Assembly: GCF_901709675.1 (NCBI RefSeq)
Contig: NC_051092.1
Span: forward strand, 14,050,991-14,114,990
From: Syngnathus acus
Lineage: Eukaryota; Chordata; Actinopteri; Syngnathiformes; Syngnathidae
Direction: 5' to 3'
DNA length: 64,000 nt
The position numbers were made by a program, and so were the translations under genes. Position 1 is the stretch's first letter, and every line of letters begins with the position of its first letter. Under the pieces are notes generated by a model. It ran no database searches and was not told the DNA's origin. It saw only the letters and a list, made by a program, of their open reading frames with translations. Below, piece after piece: positions 16,301 through 30,700 of this stretch.

Positions 16301-16396
16301 CTTTACAACTTTAGCTAAATGCTACCCATTGGCAGAGCTTAGATCAATCAATTTTTCTGATGCACACCTACGATGTAAATATTCGGACTTACCCAT
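13302..16396 (-). CDS. saal1: Serum amyloid A-like 1 protein (SAAL1/SPACIA1), complete
   Basis: Thirteen coding exons in transcript order: 16393-16396, 15996-16192, 15743-15841, 15586-15669, 15408-15487, 15270-15329, 15079-15194, 14526-14688, 14337-14419, 14075-14253, 13846-14004, 13657-13749 and 13302-13379. They total 1395 bp, giving 464 residues, close to the human protein length. The first exon holds only ATGG, so the N-terminus reads [14 protein letters not shown]. Diagnostic SAAL1 segments are [72 protein letters not shown] and [13 protein letters not shown]. The family is helical and armadillo-like. The human protein is reported to promote synovial fibroblast proliferation and has no amyloid-like fold of its own. 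The Asp/Glu-rich [13 protein letters not shown] block is typical. The orthology call rests on these motifs plus synteny with tph1 and sergef. Confidence 0.92.
14428..14500. repeat. (TAAA)n-type simple repeat in a saal1 intron
   Basis: This is an imperfect ATAAATA / AAATAAAG array immediately upstream (saal1 sense) of the exon at 14337-14419. It explains the Phe/Ile/Tyr-rich shadow reading frames there. Confidence 0.8.
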
Positions 16397-18654
16397 TGTT
16401 GCCGTTTATTTAGTAGACATAATAATCGGTGGCGATTGCGTGTAGCATTGGAAAGTAAAATCTTTTTCAAATTATTACCACCATACAAGTTGAACAGCTA
16501 GCGCATGCGCATTGTCGGGACATCGCTGTCTTCTTCGTGAAGTATACGCATCACAGTTCAACCCAATGGCGCCCCTGCGGACAATTGAGGGATCACATGT
16601 TTATGGGACCTACTTGAGGGTTGGTGGCTAACGATTTGCCTAATATTGCATTTGGATTTCTTTTTTTCTTCTCATATTTAATTCAGTGTTGTGCGCTTTA
16701 CTCTTCTGGCCCTTATTTAAACCGCGGCAATCAATAACGCATATAGTTGGTTGATGAAAGTTTTGCAGAATATTTGTTCACATACCAGCTATGTGCTTCC
16801 TTCATTTTATACAATCTCATTGGATTTATGTAATTCTGACATATCCCATACGTTTCTCTGCTGTGTAATTTTCGTCATACTATGTTTGCAGTTTTTAACA
16901 TGTCCACTCTGTCAGTGAGAAATATCAGATGATAAAAAAGCATTTTAGAATATTGAAGGCTTTTTGTGAAATAGTACTGTTTGCTAACTAAATCTTCTTG
17001 TTACGTAAGAGTCCAACATGTGCTCACTAAATCTATAGTGTCATTGTCCACCCTGTCCTTCGCTTGTCATGTTTTTGGAAATGGGATCATCATTTCCATG
17101 GATCAAACCAACCATTAACCTGTCATGTCAAAGGAAACATTTCTGTGTTATATAGTCAAGGTTTGAAAAATTCATGAATAAAATGAGTTTCAGTGTATGT
17201 AAGTCAACAAGGCCGTATGTATTGTCTTTTAATTTCGTGTTCTGTTAAGGTCAAGAAAATACACAAGATAGCTTCATAACTGGCAAATTATTACGAATCT
17301 ACTGCAGTCTTCACATACAATGAGGGAGTAAATGCAAGCCAATTCAATTGGTTCTATAGTTAAAGTGTTGAAAAAGCTCATCTTAATGTAACCAACAAGA
17401 ATTGTAAAGTCACAAATTTATGCCCATGCTAATCAAAATTGCTGTTCGGCAATCTGGTGCGTCTGCTGTCCACCTTGGGTCAACACAATTAAAGCTTTCA
17501 GTCAAGAATGACTCTACACGTCCTCATCATACAGCTGTACAATAGTGGGAGTTGTCCGTAACCCTGTTTGCACTTGGAGGAGCTTCCACGAAATCACTAT
17601 TTGGGATCACGGAACGTAACCCTGTGTTCGGTTACAAGAAGTAATCATAATACAATGAGTAAGAATATTTTGGAGACCTAATGTTCATGATAAGCGAATA
17701 TTAAAGACTGTTTCAGCATTTTAGGTCTGATATTAATGAACAGGTGACACATTGTTCTTGGTACATGTCCAGTTTGTAAATACTGTTTCAAGGTCGCAAG
17801 ATGATTAAAAGTAAAAGTTGGGTTTTACAATCGCACTGACATGATATGTTTGATGTGGGGAAAATTCAGCTCAGCATTTGAGAGCCAAATGAAATGGAAA
17901 AATAATAATAATAAAATAAATGTTTATGTAAGAAAATTAATCAAGATGACCGGTGATTTCCTGAACACTAAAAAAAACAAAGAAATCTTTTTGGAAATTA
18001 TTACAAAAACATTTAAACCAAAATCCAGCCGTGTAAAAAAAATCATCCAAGTACATTAATTCAGGGAAAAATTTAACTGCATTGTGGAGATTTGTTTTAA
18101 CAAGATTTAGAGGATTGTCAAGTTTATTCAAGTCATCTCAAGTTTTCACAAGCCTTCTCCCGATGACGCATTTTGATTTAAGAGTAATGGTGTCGTATCC
18201 AAGATTGTTTATCCTTAGAGCGTTGGGAACTACGTGTGTTGAGATACACTAAAGCTGATTGTGGCCTCTTTTGTGTGAGAAATGTTGCGTCTTCACTTTT
18301 GGTGTGTGCTTGTATTTAAAATATGCCCTAAAATATTACTTCATTTCCAACAGCATCTGTTCCCTTTAAATATTCCCTGCACTTGATAGGAAGAACTTCG
18401 AATAACCTTTATAGAAGACCAGGAATTGAATAATACCTTCCTCTGTGATTAATACTTTAGTGTCAGTGGCAGATTATGTTTTTCAATATCTTGTTCATGA
18501 AAATCTTTCCATTGATCTGCAAGCAAATTTGCTCAATGATGTCACAAGGAGGATGTGGGTATCATTGTATTGGCGTCAGACCTCCATTCAACTCGTTTTC
18601 CATGTGGTGGCAATAAAAGTTGCCTGAAAGAAGGTGTGATCAAATCGAGCAGTC
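16397..18654. other. saal1-mucin 1 divergent intergenic region
   Basis: About 2.3 kb separates the divergent saal1 and mucin 1 genes. The saal1 end (16400-16570) contains CpGs and GCGCATGCGC-type palindromes, consistent with a housekeeping promoter. The rest is AT-rich with no recognisable gene or repeat family. Tissue-specific mucin control elements would be expected near the right end. Confidence 0.45.
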
Positions 18655-18665
18655 TAAATATAAGG
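18655..18665 (+). promoter_or_regulatory. Candidate TATA box of mucin 1
   Basis: TAAATATAAGG lies 23-33 bp upstream of the first in-frame ATG (18688) and 59-69 bp upstream of the ATG with the best context (18724). A start site about 30 bp downstream would fall near 18685-18690. That favours the 18724 ATG, because the first ATG would then sit at the cap. Confidence 0.5.
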
Positions 18666-18723
18666 AGCTGCCCAGAAGAGTCAGCCTATGTTACCCGCGT
18701 TGTCCATGGGAACTGTGGCAGCC

Positions 18724-21700
18724 ATGAGGTGGGAACGAGTGGCCTTGTTTTTCCTGACTGTGTCTGTTGGGATTGAAGTCAAGGCCAGACTGGGTAAGAC
18801 CAATCAAACACCTTTTCGTCATTTCATCCTAAAACGCACCACTCTGTTTTCCGTCCCGTTCAGTCAGCAACCATGTCGGCAGCATCTGCAGTACGTGGGG
18901 CAGAGAACACTTCAAGACATTCGACGGAGACGTTTACCAGTTCTCCGGCACGTGCGAGTATAACCTCGCTTCGGATTGTCACGAGGCTATGCAAGAGTTC
19001 TCGGTGCATATGAGGAGGGAGCAGAATGATGGGAACCCCACCGTGGCCTACCTGGTGGTCACCATCAATGACCTGGCGTTCCGTCTCACCAAGGAAGGGG
19101 TCACTGTTAACGGCCAGATGTAAGTTGAAAACCAAAAGATTCCAAGTTTCTTTTTTTTAAATTTAATTAATGAGATGTCTTGTTTTTTTGTAGAATCGAA
19201 TTGCCGTACTATAATAGTGGAGTTCAAGTCGAAAATAATGCTGTATACATCAAACTGCAGTCTAAAGTCGGCCTTGTTGTCATGTGGAATGGTGACGATG
19301 CGGTCATGGTAAGTATCAGATTTTTTTTAGTAATTTTGAATTTTGTACGTTACAAGACTTTTAAGAACTATATTTAAAATGCATATATGTGTTTATAATA
19401 CACACTGCATCTTAAAATGAAAAGAAAATTAAGCTTAATTTGGAAAAAAACTGATGACTAGAAAAATTGAAATGCAAAGGTTTTATTATAAATAAAGTAA
19501 TGAATTTTACCAGCATGCCTTAGATGGAACTGGTGGGTTGTTGTTTTTTATTAACTTTAGTAAAATTATAAATTATCGTCATTAATCTCCATACTGACTG
19601 GGAAGCTTCCAACTATATCCGACTCTCTAAAAGTCGCAACGTCTGAATCTTATTATTCTCGATTTATCTATGTTTTTGTAGGTCGAGGTTGATCGTGACT
19701 ACGCTAATCACACTTGTGGACTCTGCGGCGATTACAATGGCGATCATATCTACAATGAGTTGATTTACAATGGTTGGTTTATGAAATTATTATAAAATTG
19801 TTATGAAAAACATTATGTTCATAAAACTATTATTATTAATATTATTATTATTGACAGTACAAACAAAACCCTTTGCAGATCGAATAATCAGCCGCATTGA
19901 GTTTGGCAATATCCACAAGGTTCATAACCCAAATGATGACTGCGAGGACCCCTTTGAGGAGTTGGAAGATGTTCAAGCTGAGGATTCCTGCGATGAGTTT
20001 GTGAGTTGCATTTGTCATGTGTTATCAAAAGCATCCACATATAAGTAACGCTTTTCTGTTTTCCTTTTAGAGAACGACCTGCAACCAATTGCTGATTTCC
20101 GAGCCTTGGAGTCCCTGCACGCAGCTTATCGACCCTACGCCCTACCTGCAGGCTTGCGTGCAGGACTTGTGCAGCTGCAACAACCGCACAAACGACACTT
20201 GTGTCTGCAGCACACTCTCCGAGTTCTCCCGACAGTGTTCCCATGCTGGTGGAGTGCCTCCCAACTGGAGGACACAAGACTTCTGTGGTAAACTTATACA
20301 GCTATTAACATGATTTGAATAGATTGGAAACAACGTTACTGGCATTAAACCACACCCCTGCTCTCTTTTGTTACAGCTAAGCAGTGTCCTTACAACATGG
20401 TGTATGAGGAAAGCGGTTCTCCTTGCATGGACACGTGCACGCACCAGGACACCAGTTCCTTGTGTGAAGACCACCGAATGGATGGCTGCTTCTGCCCACC
20501 TGGTCAGTCCTCTTTGCATTTGAATCACGGTTTGCATTTACGTTGTGATTCTAAAATGACAGTGACACTTTTTAGGCACTGTGTTTGATGATATTTCCAT
20601 GAGAGGATGCATTGAGCAATCGGAATGTCAGTGCATGCATGGAAGAATCTACAACTCTAGTGAGGGCTATCAACAAGACAAGGAGATATGGTGAGCGAAA
20701 TATTTTATAATCATAAAATTAATGTTAATAATTATATTATATTATATTATACTAATAATGATAATCATTAATATTATTATTATGTTTTCCTGTTGGTCAA
20801 GTGTTTTAATTCCATGTGTTATCTCAGTACGTGTTTTCAGGGGAGATGGTCTTGTGAGTATCTTCAGGGCCCGGCTACGTGCGCAGTGGAGGAAGGTTTC
20901 CATATAAGCACCTTCGATGGCAAATCTTACACCTTCCACGGAGATTGTTATTACACACTAGCCAAAGTGGAAAGCAAGGTGAATTAATCCGAGCTTTCTT
21001 TGGTGGAGAAAATACTGTCTGACAGTAATTTAACGTCCTGCTGTGACATTGATCTCATTTAAATGTTTGTGTGTGTTCCAGGATGACTCGAGTCCAAAGT
21101 TTACCATCCAAGCGCAGTTGGTGCCGTGTGTAAACCAACGTTTTGACACTTGTCTCAAGGCGCTGAAAATCCTGATAAACAATGACCGAAATAATGTGAG
21201 TCAAATATGATAGGCCGTATGCGAGTCTGATCCACGGCTTAACTAATTTTTTATTTTGGTGTTTAGGTGTTAATGTTTATTTCTGATGGGACAGTCAAGC
21301 AGAACCAGCAAAGCATCACTTTGCCGTACCAGACAGGTGGCTCGCGCAATCCAAGCCTCATCTTTACTTTGTGTCACCAAGTGATTAATTGTTGTGTTTC
21401 TGTATTTTCCTCATAGCCGACATCAACATATTCCACGCGTCATCTTTTCACATCCTGCTACACACCAGTTTTGGGTTGCAAATTCAGATTCAGCACGTGC
21501 CTCTTATGCAAGTGTATGTCCGGCTGGATGAGAGCTACAACGGAAAGACACGCGGTGAGTTTTATATGAATACAAATTGTTAGAATTTAGGGTGACAACG
21601 CCAACATTTGATTACATTGACATTCCTTGTTTCCCCCAAAAGGCTTATGTGGCAACTACAACCTGGTCGTGTCCGATGACATGAAAACCCCTCAGGGGAT

Positions 21701-24700
21701 CGTCGAGGGGACGGCCACTTCATTTGGTAACGCCTGGAAATCCAGCCTCATGTGCCGAGACAGCAGGGAAAGACTTGATGACCCTTGTTCTCTCAGTCTG
21801 GAAAATGGTACACGTCGACAGCGTTTAAACCTTCGTGTTTGTTTGTTGTGATTATAAAAGATATTTTCCATATTTTCCAGACTTGTATGCCAAGCATTGG
21901 TGCGCCTTACTGTTACAACCAAATAGCACCTTTGAACAGTGCCATTCCTTCGTGGATCCTGCGGCGTACTACAAGGTACCGACTAGTCTTTATTTAACAC
22001 AGTAAATCCATCTTAATTCATAAAAACTGTTCATTTCAGTATGCCAAGGAAAGATATTGGTTATTTTTTTGGGTCATTTTATTTTTGGTCACATTTACAA
22101 CAAGCAGTTAGCAGTTTTTGCTTTATTCTGCAGCGCTGCACTTACGCTAGTTGCAACTGTGACAAGAGTGAAGCCTGCCTGTGTGCCGTCTTCTCTTCCT
22201 ATGCCCGAGCGTGTGCCTCAAAGGGAGTCTTCTTGATGGACTGGAGAGCCAACGTGTGTGGTAAGAGCTTCCTGATGGCTATCTGATTAACATTTTCTTA
22301 TATGATCTGCTAAAAATTTCATTTGAATGTAAATAAATAAATAAATTGAAAACTAAATAAATTGAAAACTAACTAAATGAATAAGTAAATACATAAATAA
22401 ATGTGAATTTGGTGAAGTTTTTATTAGCACTTTAAAGAAAATACATGGATAGATAATTGGTAATTTGTACTTTTTTTAAGGTGAAAGAATACTATCAATG
22501 ATAAATAATTAGTTTGTTTACATGTCGATAATTTGACCCTTCCTTTGTTACAAGCCATTGGACCCTATAAAATGATTTAGATAAATAGTTTTCATCTGTG
22601 ACAATCTCCTATGACATAACCTTTCTTGGATTCCGCTCTAAACAGACAAATACACAAGAACCTGCCCACAAACTCAGATCTTCTCATACAAGCATCAACG
22701 GTGCGAGCTGACCTGCAGATCGTTGAGTTCAACACTGCAAACTTGCCCATCTGACTTCCTGCCCGTGGACGGCTGCTCCTGCCCCGAGGGTCAATACCTG
22801 GATGACCATTCCATCTGCATCCCCAAAGAAAAGTGTCCCTGTTATCATAATGAGGCCATCATCCAGCCTGGGAAGTCGATCAACATCAAGGATGAACACT
22901 GGTTAGTTTAAACAGCATTTTTGTATTAAAAGTGGCTTTTAATTTTTATTCCCCGTTTGGCTCAATTACAGGGATAAAATATTAAAACACCTCACAATAT
23001 TACCAACGACAATTTAAAAAATTATTCTTATATGCACCACTGACACTTTCTATCCAAACACTTTAGTGTGTGCAGTAATGGGGTGCTGCATTGCCAATCT
23101 TGGAGAATCCGCTCATCAGGTAAGACGCGTTTGTGTGTGTACCTTTTTTTTTTTTTTTTTCCATTGAGTCATTCATTTGGTTAAACTGCAAATATTGTCC
23201 CTATCTTGCAGCATGTCCACCACACAAAGTGTACTTCAACTGCTCCGACCCTGGCTCAGGACAACTCGGAGTCCAATGCGCGGCAACGTGTTTGAATCTG
23301 GACAGCGATGAATGTGTAAGTGCTTTTTTTGCCCAGTTTTCCTCTCATCTGGGAACTTTTCCTGTTCATTTTCAATTAGCTCTTTGGTCTTTCTTGGCAG
23401 GACTCCAACGATTGTGAATCAGGTTGTCGGTGTCCAGATGAGCTTTTTGACGACGGCAGAGGTTACTGTGTGGAAAAGTCACAATGTCCATGTAAACATG
23501 ATGGAATATTCTATGCTCCTGGAACACAAATTCCAAATCAATGCAACACATGGTATGAACTTGTTATCACTTTGCAATATGATTGTTTTACATTATCTCC
23601 ATATTAACAACTCTTATGTTTATTGTTTGTAATCCAGTATCTGCAGAAGTGGAAAATGGCAGTGCACAGAGGAAAAATGCCCTGGAACCTGTATTATATA
23701 TGGAAGTGGCCATTATAATACATTTGATCAGCGGACATATGGCTTTCAAGGGCACTGCAGCTATGTTGCAGTAAAGGTCAGTAGAATACGACAAATAGAG
23801 AATTTCAGTGGTGTCAAATTACAGAATTGGAATAAGACAGAATTATAATTCTTAACAAGGTTTTAGAAATGACTGATTTGTATTTACATTACTATGCATC
23901 TCCCTTTTAAGAACAAATGTGGCAATAAAACAGTACAGGACAACTTTGGAGTAATCACAGAGAACGTGCCGTGTGGCACGACAGGCACCACATGCTCAAA
24001 AACTGTCCGAATCCAGTTAGGGGTAAGACTTAAAGCAACGCCAGAATATTATAAGACACTTTAAGGTCTGTTCTTGTCATTGTAACACAATCAACATGAA
24101 CTTTATTTACATTTCAGCGAATGGAAATCAAGCTATCCAAAGGAAAGTATGAGGAGATCGAACTGGACACGGGCAATGAAATAAAGTACACGATAAGGAC
24201 AGTCGGCATGTATTTGGTGGTGGAATCTGTATTTGGCATGGCGGTGATGTGGGATCGCAAAACAACTGTTCGGATCCTCTTGGAACCTCAACACAGTGTA
24301 AGTTCAAGTATATGATTGAAGGGAGAAATAAAGAATTAATGTTGTATACAAATAAGAAATGTCACCTTGATACTGCGCAATAGTTTGAGAAATAACTTAT
24401 TTGTTTGATTGTGCAGGGAGAAGTATGTGGCCTGTGTGGAGATTTTGATGACAATGAACAAAATGACTTCACTACTCAAGGTCAACTGTTAGTGACAAAT
24501 ATGTTAGAATTTGCAAACAGCTGGAAAACAGGCAGCAGTTGCCCAAATGTGGAAGTAAACGGCGACCCCTGTAAGGCAGCACCTTCTCGTCACCACTGGT
24601 CGAAAATGATGTGCGGCATTATAACTGGAAAAACATTCCAACCATGTCACAATACGGTAATGGCAGATTTATCTTGAAAATGTTTGACATTTTACAGTTT

Positions 24701-27700
24701 ATCTGACCGGCATATGATTTGTCTGAACAGGTGGATCCGCTTCCATTTTATGAAAACTGTGTACAAGACTCGTGTGCCTGTGATGCTGGAGGCGACTGTG
24801 AATGTTTCTGCACAGCAGTTGGAGCCTATGCTCAAGCTTGTAATGAAGCTGGTGTATGTGTTGGATGGAGAACTCCAGACATCTGTCGTAAGTAAATTAT
24901 ATCAATTTGTGCCTAACAACAGAACTGAGATTTGTAGAGTTCATTTGAAGTTACTAATAAGCAATGAGGAGTGACTCATTGTCCATTTAAATAAAAATTG
25001 ACCGGCAACTAGGCTTACAACGAGATAAGACAATAAATGGATGGCTTTACAATTTTAATGTTCTTTTCTTTTCTTTGCCCTTAGCCGTCTACTGTGATTA
25101 CTACAACAACCCAGATGAATGCCGGTGGCACTACAACCCATGTCATCAACCTTGCTACAAGACCTGCTTGAATCTCGAGGGAGTTTGTAGCAACCCCTTA
25201 CCCAGCCTGGAGGGTAAGATTATGAAATGATCATATTTCATATACTATTAGAAAATGAAACAATAATTAAGCATACATATTGGCATGACACTGACATGGT
25301 TAGACAATCTTCAAATTAAAATGTGCTAATTTATTTTCAGGTTGTTATCCTGTATGTCCAGAAGATAAGCCCATATTTGATGAGGATCACCAGATATGTG
25401 TTGAAGAATGTGAAGGTTGCTTTTACAATGGATCAAGATATGATGAATATGAAGTTATTTACAATGTGACGGACAACCTCGGAATGTGCTACTATGCAAT
25501 ATGCATTAATAGAACAGTGATATTTGGAAATGAAACCTGTGCTACTACAACAGCGGCTCCGCCAACAACTCCAATAACTGAAGGTCCAAGCACCACCTAC
25601 ACAATACCTACAACCACACCAACAGTAAATTACACTACCACTGTAGAAGTAACCAGAACAACAATATCCACTACCATATCAACAGAACCTCCAACTACAA
25701 CTGAAGGAATGACAACCACAAAATCAACAACTGTACCTCCTTTGAGTTCAACAACAAATGAAGGACCTATAACTGAAAGCACACAGCCCACAAGCCAAGC
25801 AACTGCCCCTGTTGTGACTGTACACACCTCAACAACTGAAGGAACCACTACGACTATTAAATCTACAACCACACCATTAGGTTCCACCACAACGGAAAGT
25901 CCGACAAGTACAACTACACTAGCAGGACCCAGTACAACAACCGAAATACCAACTACCTCAACAAAATCTACGACGACACCCGCAAGACCCAGCACCACAA
26001 CTGAAGGTCCAACTACGACAACAAAATCTACAACCACACCATCAGGACCCACCACCACAACTGAAGGTCCGACAACTACAACCACACCTGCAGGACCCAG
26101 CACAACTACTCAAGGTCCAACTACCACAATTAAAGCTACAACCACACCTTCAGGACCCAGCACAACTACAGAAGGACCAACTACTACAACTAAATCTACA
26201 ACGACACCCGCAGGACCCAGCACCACAACTGAAGGACCAACTACGACGACAAAATCTACAACCACACCATCAGGACCCATCACCACAACTGAAGGTCCGG
26301 CAACTACAACCACACCTGCAAGACCCAGCACAACTACTCAAGGACCAACTACCACAACAAAATCTACAACCACACCCGCAGGACCCAGCACCACAACTGA
26401 AGGTCCAACTACGACAACAAAATCTACAACCACACCATCAGGACCCACCACAACAACTGAAGGTCCAACAACTACAACCACACCTGCAGGACCTAGCACA
26501 ACTACTGAAGGTCCAACTACAACAACTAAATCTACAACCACACCTGTCGGACCCAGCACAACGACTGAAGGTCCAACTACCACAACTAAATCTACAATGA
26601 CACCCGCAGGACCTAGCACCACAACTGAAGGACCAACTACGACAATAAAATCTACAACCATTCCATCAGGATCCACCACAACTGAAGGTCCAACAACTCC
26701 AACCACACCTGCAGGACCCAGCACAACTACTCAAGTTCCAACTACCACAACTAGAGCTACAACCACACCTGCAGGACCCAGCACAACAAGTGAAGGCCCA
26801 ACTACAACAACAAAATCTACAACGACACCCTCAGGACCCAGTACCACAACTGAAGGACAAACTACAACAACAAAATCCACAACCATACCATCAGGACCCA
26901 CCACCACAACTGAAGGTCCGACAACTACAACCACACCTGCAGGACCTAGCACAACTACTGAAGGGTCAACAACCACAACTAAATCTACAACCACACCTGC
27001 AGGACCCAGCACAACAACTGAAGGCCCAACTACAACAACAAAATCTACAACGACAACCGCAGGACCTAGCACCACAAGTGAAGGACCAACTACAACGACA
27101 AAATCTACAACCATACCATCAGGATCCACCACCACAACTGAAGGTCCAACTACAACCACACCTGCAGGACCCAGCACAACTACTCAAGGTCCAACTACCA
27201 CAACTAAATCTACAACCACACCTGCAGGACCCAGCCCAACTACAGAAGGACCAACTACAACAACAAAATCTACAACGACATCCTCAGCACCCAGTACCAC
27301 AACTGAAGGACCAACTACAACAACAAAATCTACAACCATACCATCAGGATCCACCACCACAACTGAAGGTCCAACTACAACCACACCTGCAGGACCCAGC
27401 ACAACTACTCAAGGTCCAACAACCACAACTAAATCTACAACCACACCTGCCGGACCCAGCACAACAACTGAAGGCCCAACTACAACAACAAAATCTACAA
27501 CGACACCCGCAGGACCTAGCACCACAACTGAAGGACCAACTACGACGACAAAATCTACAACCATACCATCAGGATCCACCACCACAACTGAAGGTCCAAC
27601 AACTACAACCACACCTGCAGGACCTAGCACAACTACTCAAGGACCAACTACCACAACTAAATCTACAACCACACCTGCCGGACCCAGTACCACAACTGAA

Positions 27701-30700
27701 GGACCAACTACAACAACAAAATCTACAACCATACCATCAGGACCCACCACCACAACTGAAGGTCCGACAACTACAACCACACCTGCAGGACCCAGCACAA
27801 CTACTCAAAGTCCAACTCCAACAACTAGATCTACAACCACACCTGCAGGATCCAGCACCACAACTGAAGGTCCAACTACAACCACACCTGCAGGACCCAG
27901 CACAACTACTCAAGGTCCAACTACCACAACTAGATCTACAACCACACCTGCAGGACCCAGCACCACAACTGAAGGCCCAACTACAACAACAAAATCTACA
28001 ACGACACCCGCAGGACCTAGCACCACAAGTGAAGGACCAACTACGACGACAAAATCTACAACCATACCATCAGGATCCACCACCACAACTGAAGGTCCAA
28101 CTACAACCACACCTGCAGGACCCAGCACAACTACTCAAGGTCCAACAACCACCACTAAATCTACAACCACACCTGCCGGACCCAGCACAACTACTGAAGG
28201 CCCAACTACAACAACAAAATCTACAACGACAACCGCAGGACCTAGCACCACAAGTGAAGGACCAAGTACAACGACAAAATCTACAACCATACCATCAGGA
28301 TCCACCACCACAACTGAAGGTCCAACAACTACAACCACACCTGCAGGACCTAGCACAACTACTCAAGGACCAACTACCACAACAAAATCTACAACGACAA
28401 CCGCAGGACCTAGCACCACAAGTGAAGGACCAACTACAACGACAAAATCTACAACCATACCATCCGGATCCACCACCACAACTGAAGGTCCAACTACAAC
28501 CACACCTGCAGGACCCAGCACAACTACTCAAGGTCCAACTACCACAACTAAATCTACAACCACACCTGCCGGACCCAGCACAACAACTGAAGGCCCAACT
28601 ACAACAACAAAATCTACAACGACACCCGCAGGACCTAGCACCACAACTGAAGGACCAACTACGACGACAAAATCTACAACCATACCATCAGGATCCACCA
28701 CCACAACTGAAGGTCCAACAACTACAACCACACCTGCAGGACCTAGCACAACTACTCAAGGACCAACTACCACAACTAAATCTACAACCAAACCTGCCGG
28801 ACCCAGTACCACAACTGAAGGACCAACTACAACAACAAAATCTACAACCATACCATCAGGACCCACCACCACAACTGAAGGTCCGACAACTACAACCACA
28901 CCTGCAGGACCCAGCACAACTACTCAAAGTCCAACTACAACAACTAGATCTACAACCACACCTGCAGGATCCAGCACCACAACTGAAGGTCCAACTACAA
29001 CCACACCTGCAGGACCCAGCACAACTACTCAAGGTCCAACTACCACAACTAGATCTACAACCACACCTGCAGGACCCAGCACCACAACTGAAGGCCCAAC
29101 TACAACAACAAAATCTACAACGACACCCGCAGGACCTAGCACCACAAGTGAAGGACCAACTACGACGACAAAATCTACAACCATACCATCAGGATCCACC
29201 ACCACAACTGAAGGTCCAACTACAACCACACCTGCAGGACCCAGCACAACTACTCAAGGTCCAACAACCACCACTAAATCTACAACCACACCTGCCGGAC
29301 CCAGCACAACTACTGAAGGCCCAACTACAACAACAAAATCTACAACGACAACCGCAGGACCTAGCACCACAAGTGAAGGACCAAGTACAACGACAAAATC
29401 TACAACCATACCATCAGGATCCACCACCACAACTGAAGGTCCAACAACTACAACCACACCTGCAGGACCTAGCACAACTACTCAAGGACCAACTACCACA
29501 ACAAAATCTACAACGACAACCGCAGGACCTAGCACCACAAGTGAAGGACCAACTACAATGACAAAATCTACAACCATACCATCCGGATCCACCACCACAA
29601 CTGAAGGTCCAACTACAACCACACCTGCAGGACCCAGCACAACTACTCAAGGTCCAACTACCACAACTAAATCTACAACCACACCTGCCGGACCCAGCAC
29701 AACAACTGAAGGCCCAACTACAACAACAAAATCTACAACGACACCCGCAGGACCTAGCACCACAACTGAAGGACCAACTACGACGACAAAATCTACAACC
29801 ATACCATCAGGATCCACCACCACAACTGAAGGTCCAACAACTACAACCACACCTGCAGGACCTAGCACAACTACTCAAGGACCAACTACCACAACTAAAT
29901 CTACAACCACACCTGCCGGACCCAGTACCACAACTGAAGGACCAACTACAACAACAAAATCTACAACCATACCATCAGGACCCACCACCACAACTGAAGG
30001 TCCGACAACTACAACCACACCTGCAGGACCCAGCACAACTACTCAAAGTCCAACTACAACAACTAGATCTACAACCACACCTGCAGGATCCAGCACCACA
30101 ACTGAAGGTCCAACTACAACCACACCTGCAGGACCCAGCACAACTACTCAAGGTCCAACTACCACAACTAGATCTACAACCACACCTGCAGGACCCAGCA
30201 CCACAACTGAAGGCCCAACTACAACAACAAAATCTACAACGACACCCGCAGGACCTAGCACCACAAGTGAAGGACCAACTACGACGACAAAATCTACAAC
30301 CATACCATCAGGATCCACCACCACAACTGAAGGTCCAACTACAACCACACCTGCAGGACCCAGCACAACTACTCAAGGTCCAACAACCACCACTAAATCT
30401 ACAACCACACCTGCCGGACCCAGCACAACTACTGAAGGCCCAACTACAACAACAAAATCTACAACGACAACCGCAGGACCTAGCACCACAAGTGAAGGAC
30501 CAAGTACAACGACAAAATCTACAACCATACCATCAGGATCCACCACCACAACTGAAGGTCCAACAACTACAACCACACCTGCAGGACCTAGCACAACTAC
30601 TCAAGGACCAACTACCACAACAAAATCTACAACGACAACCGCAGGACCTAGCACCACAAGTGAAGGACCAACTACAACGACAAAATCTACAACCATACCA

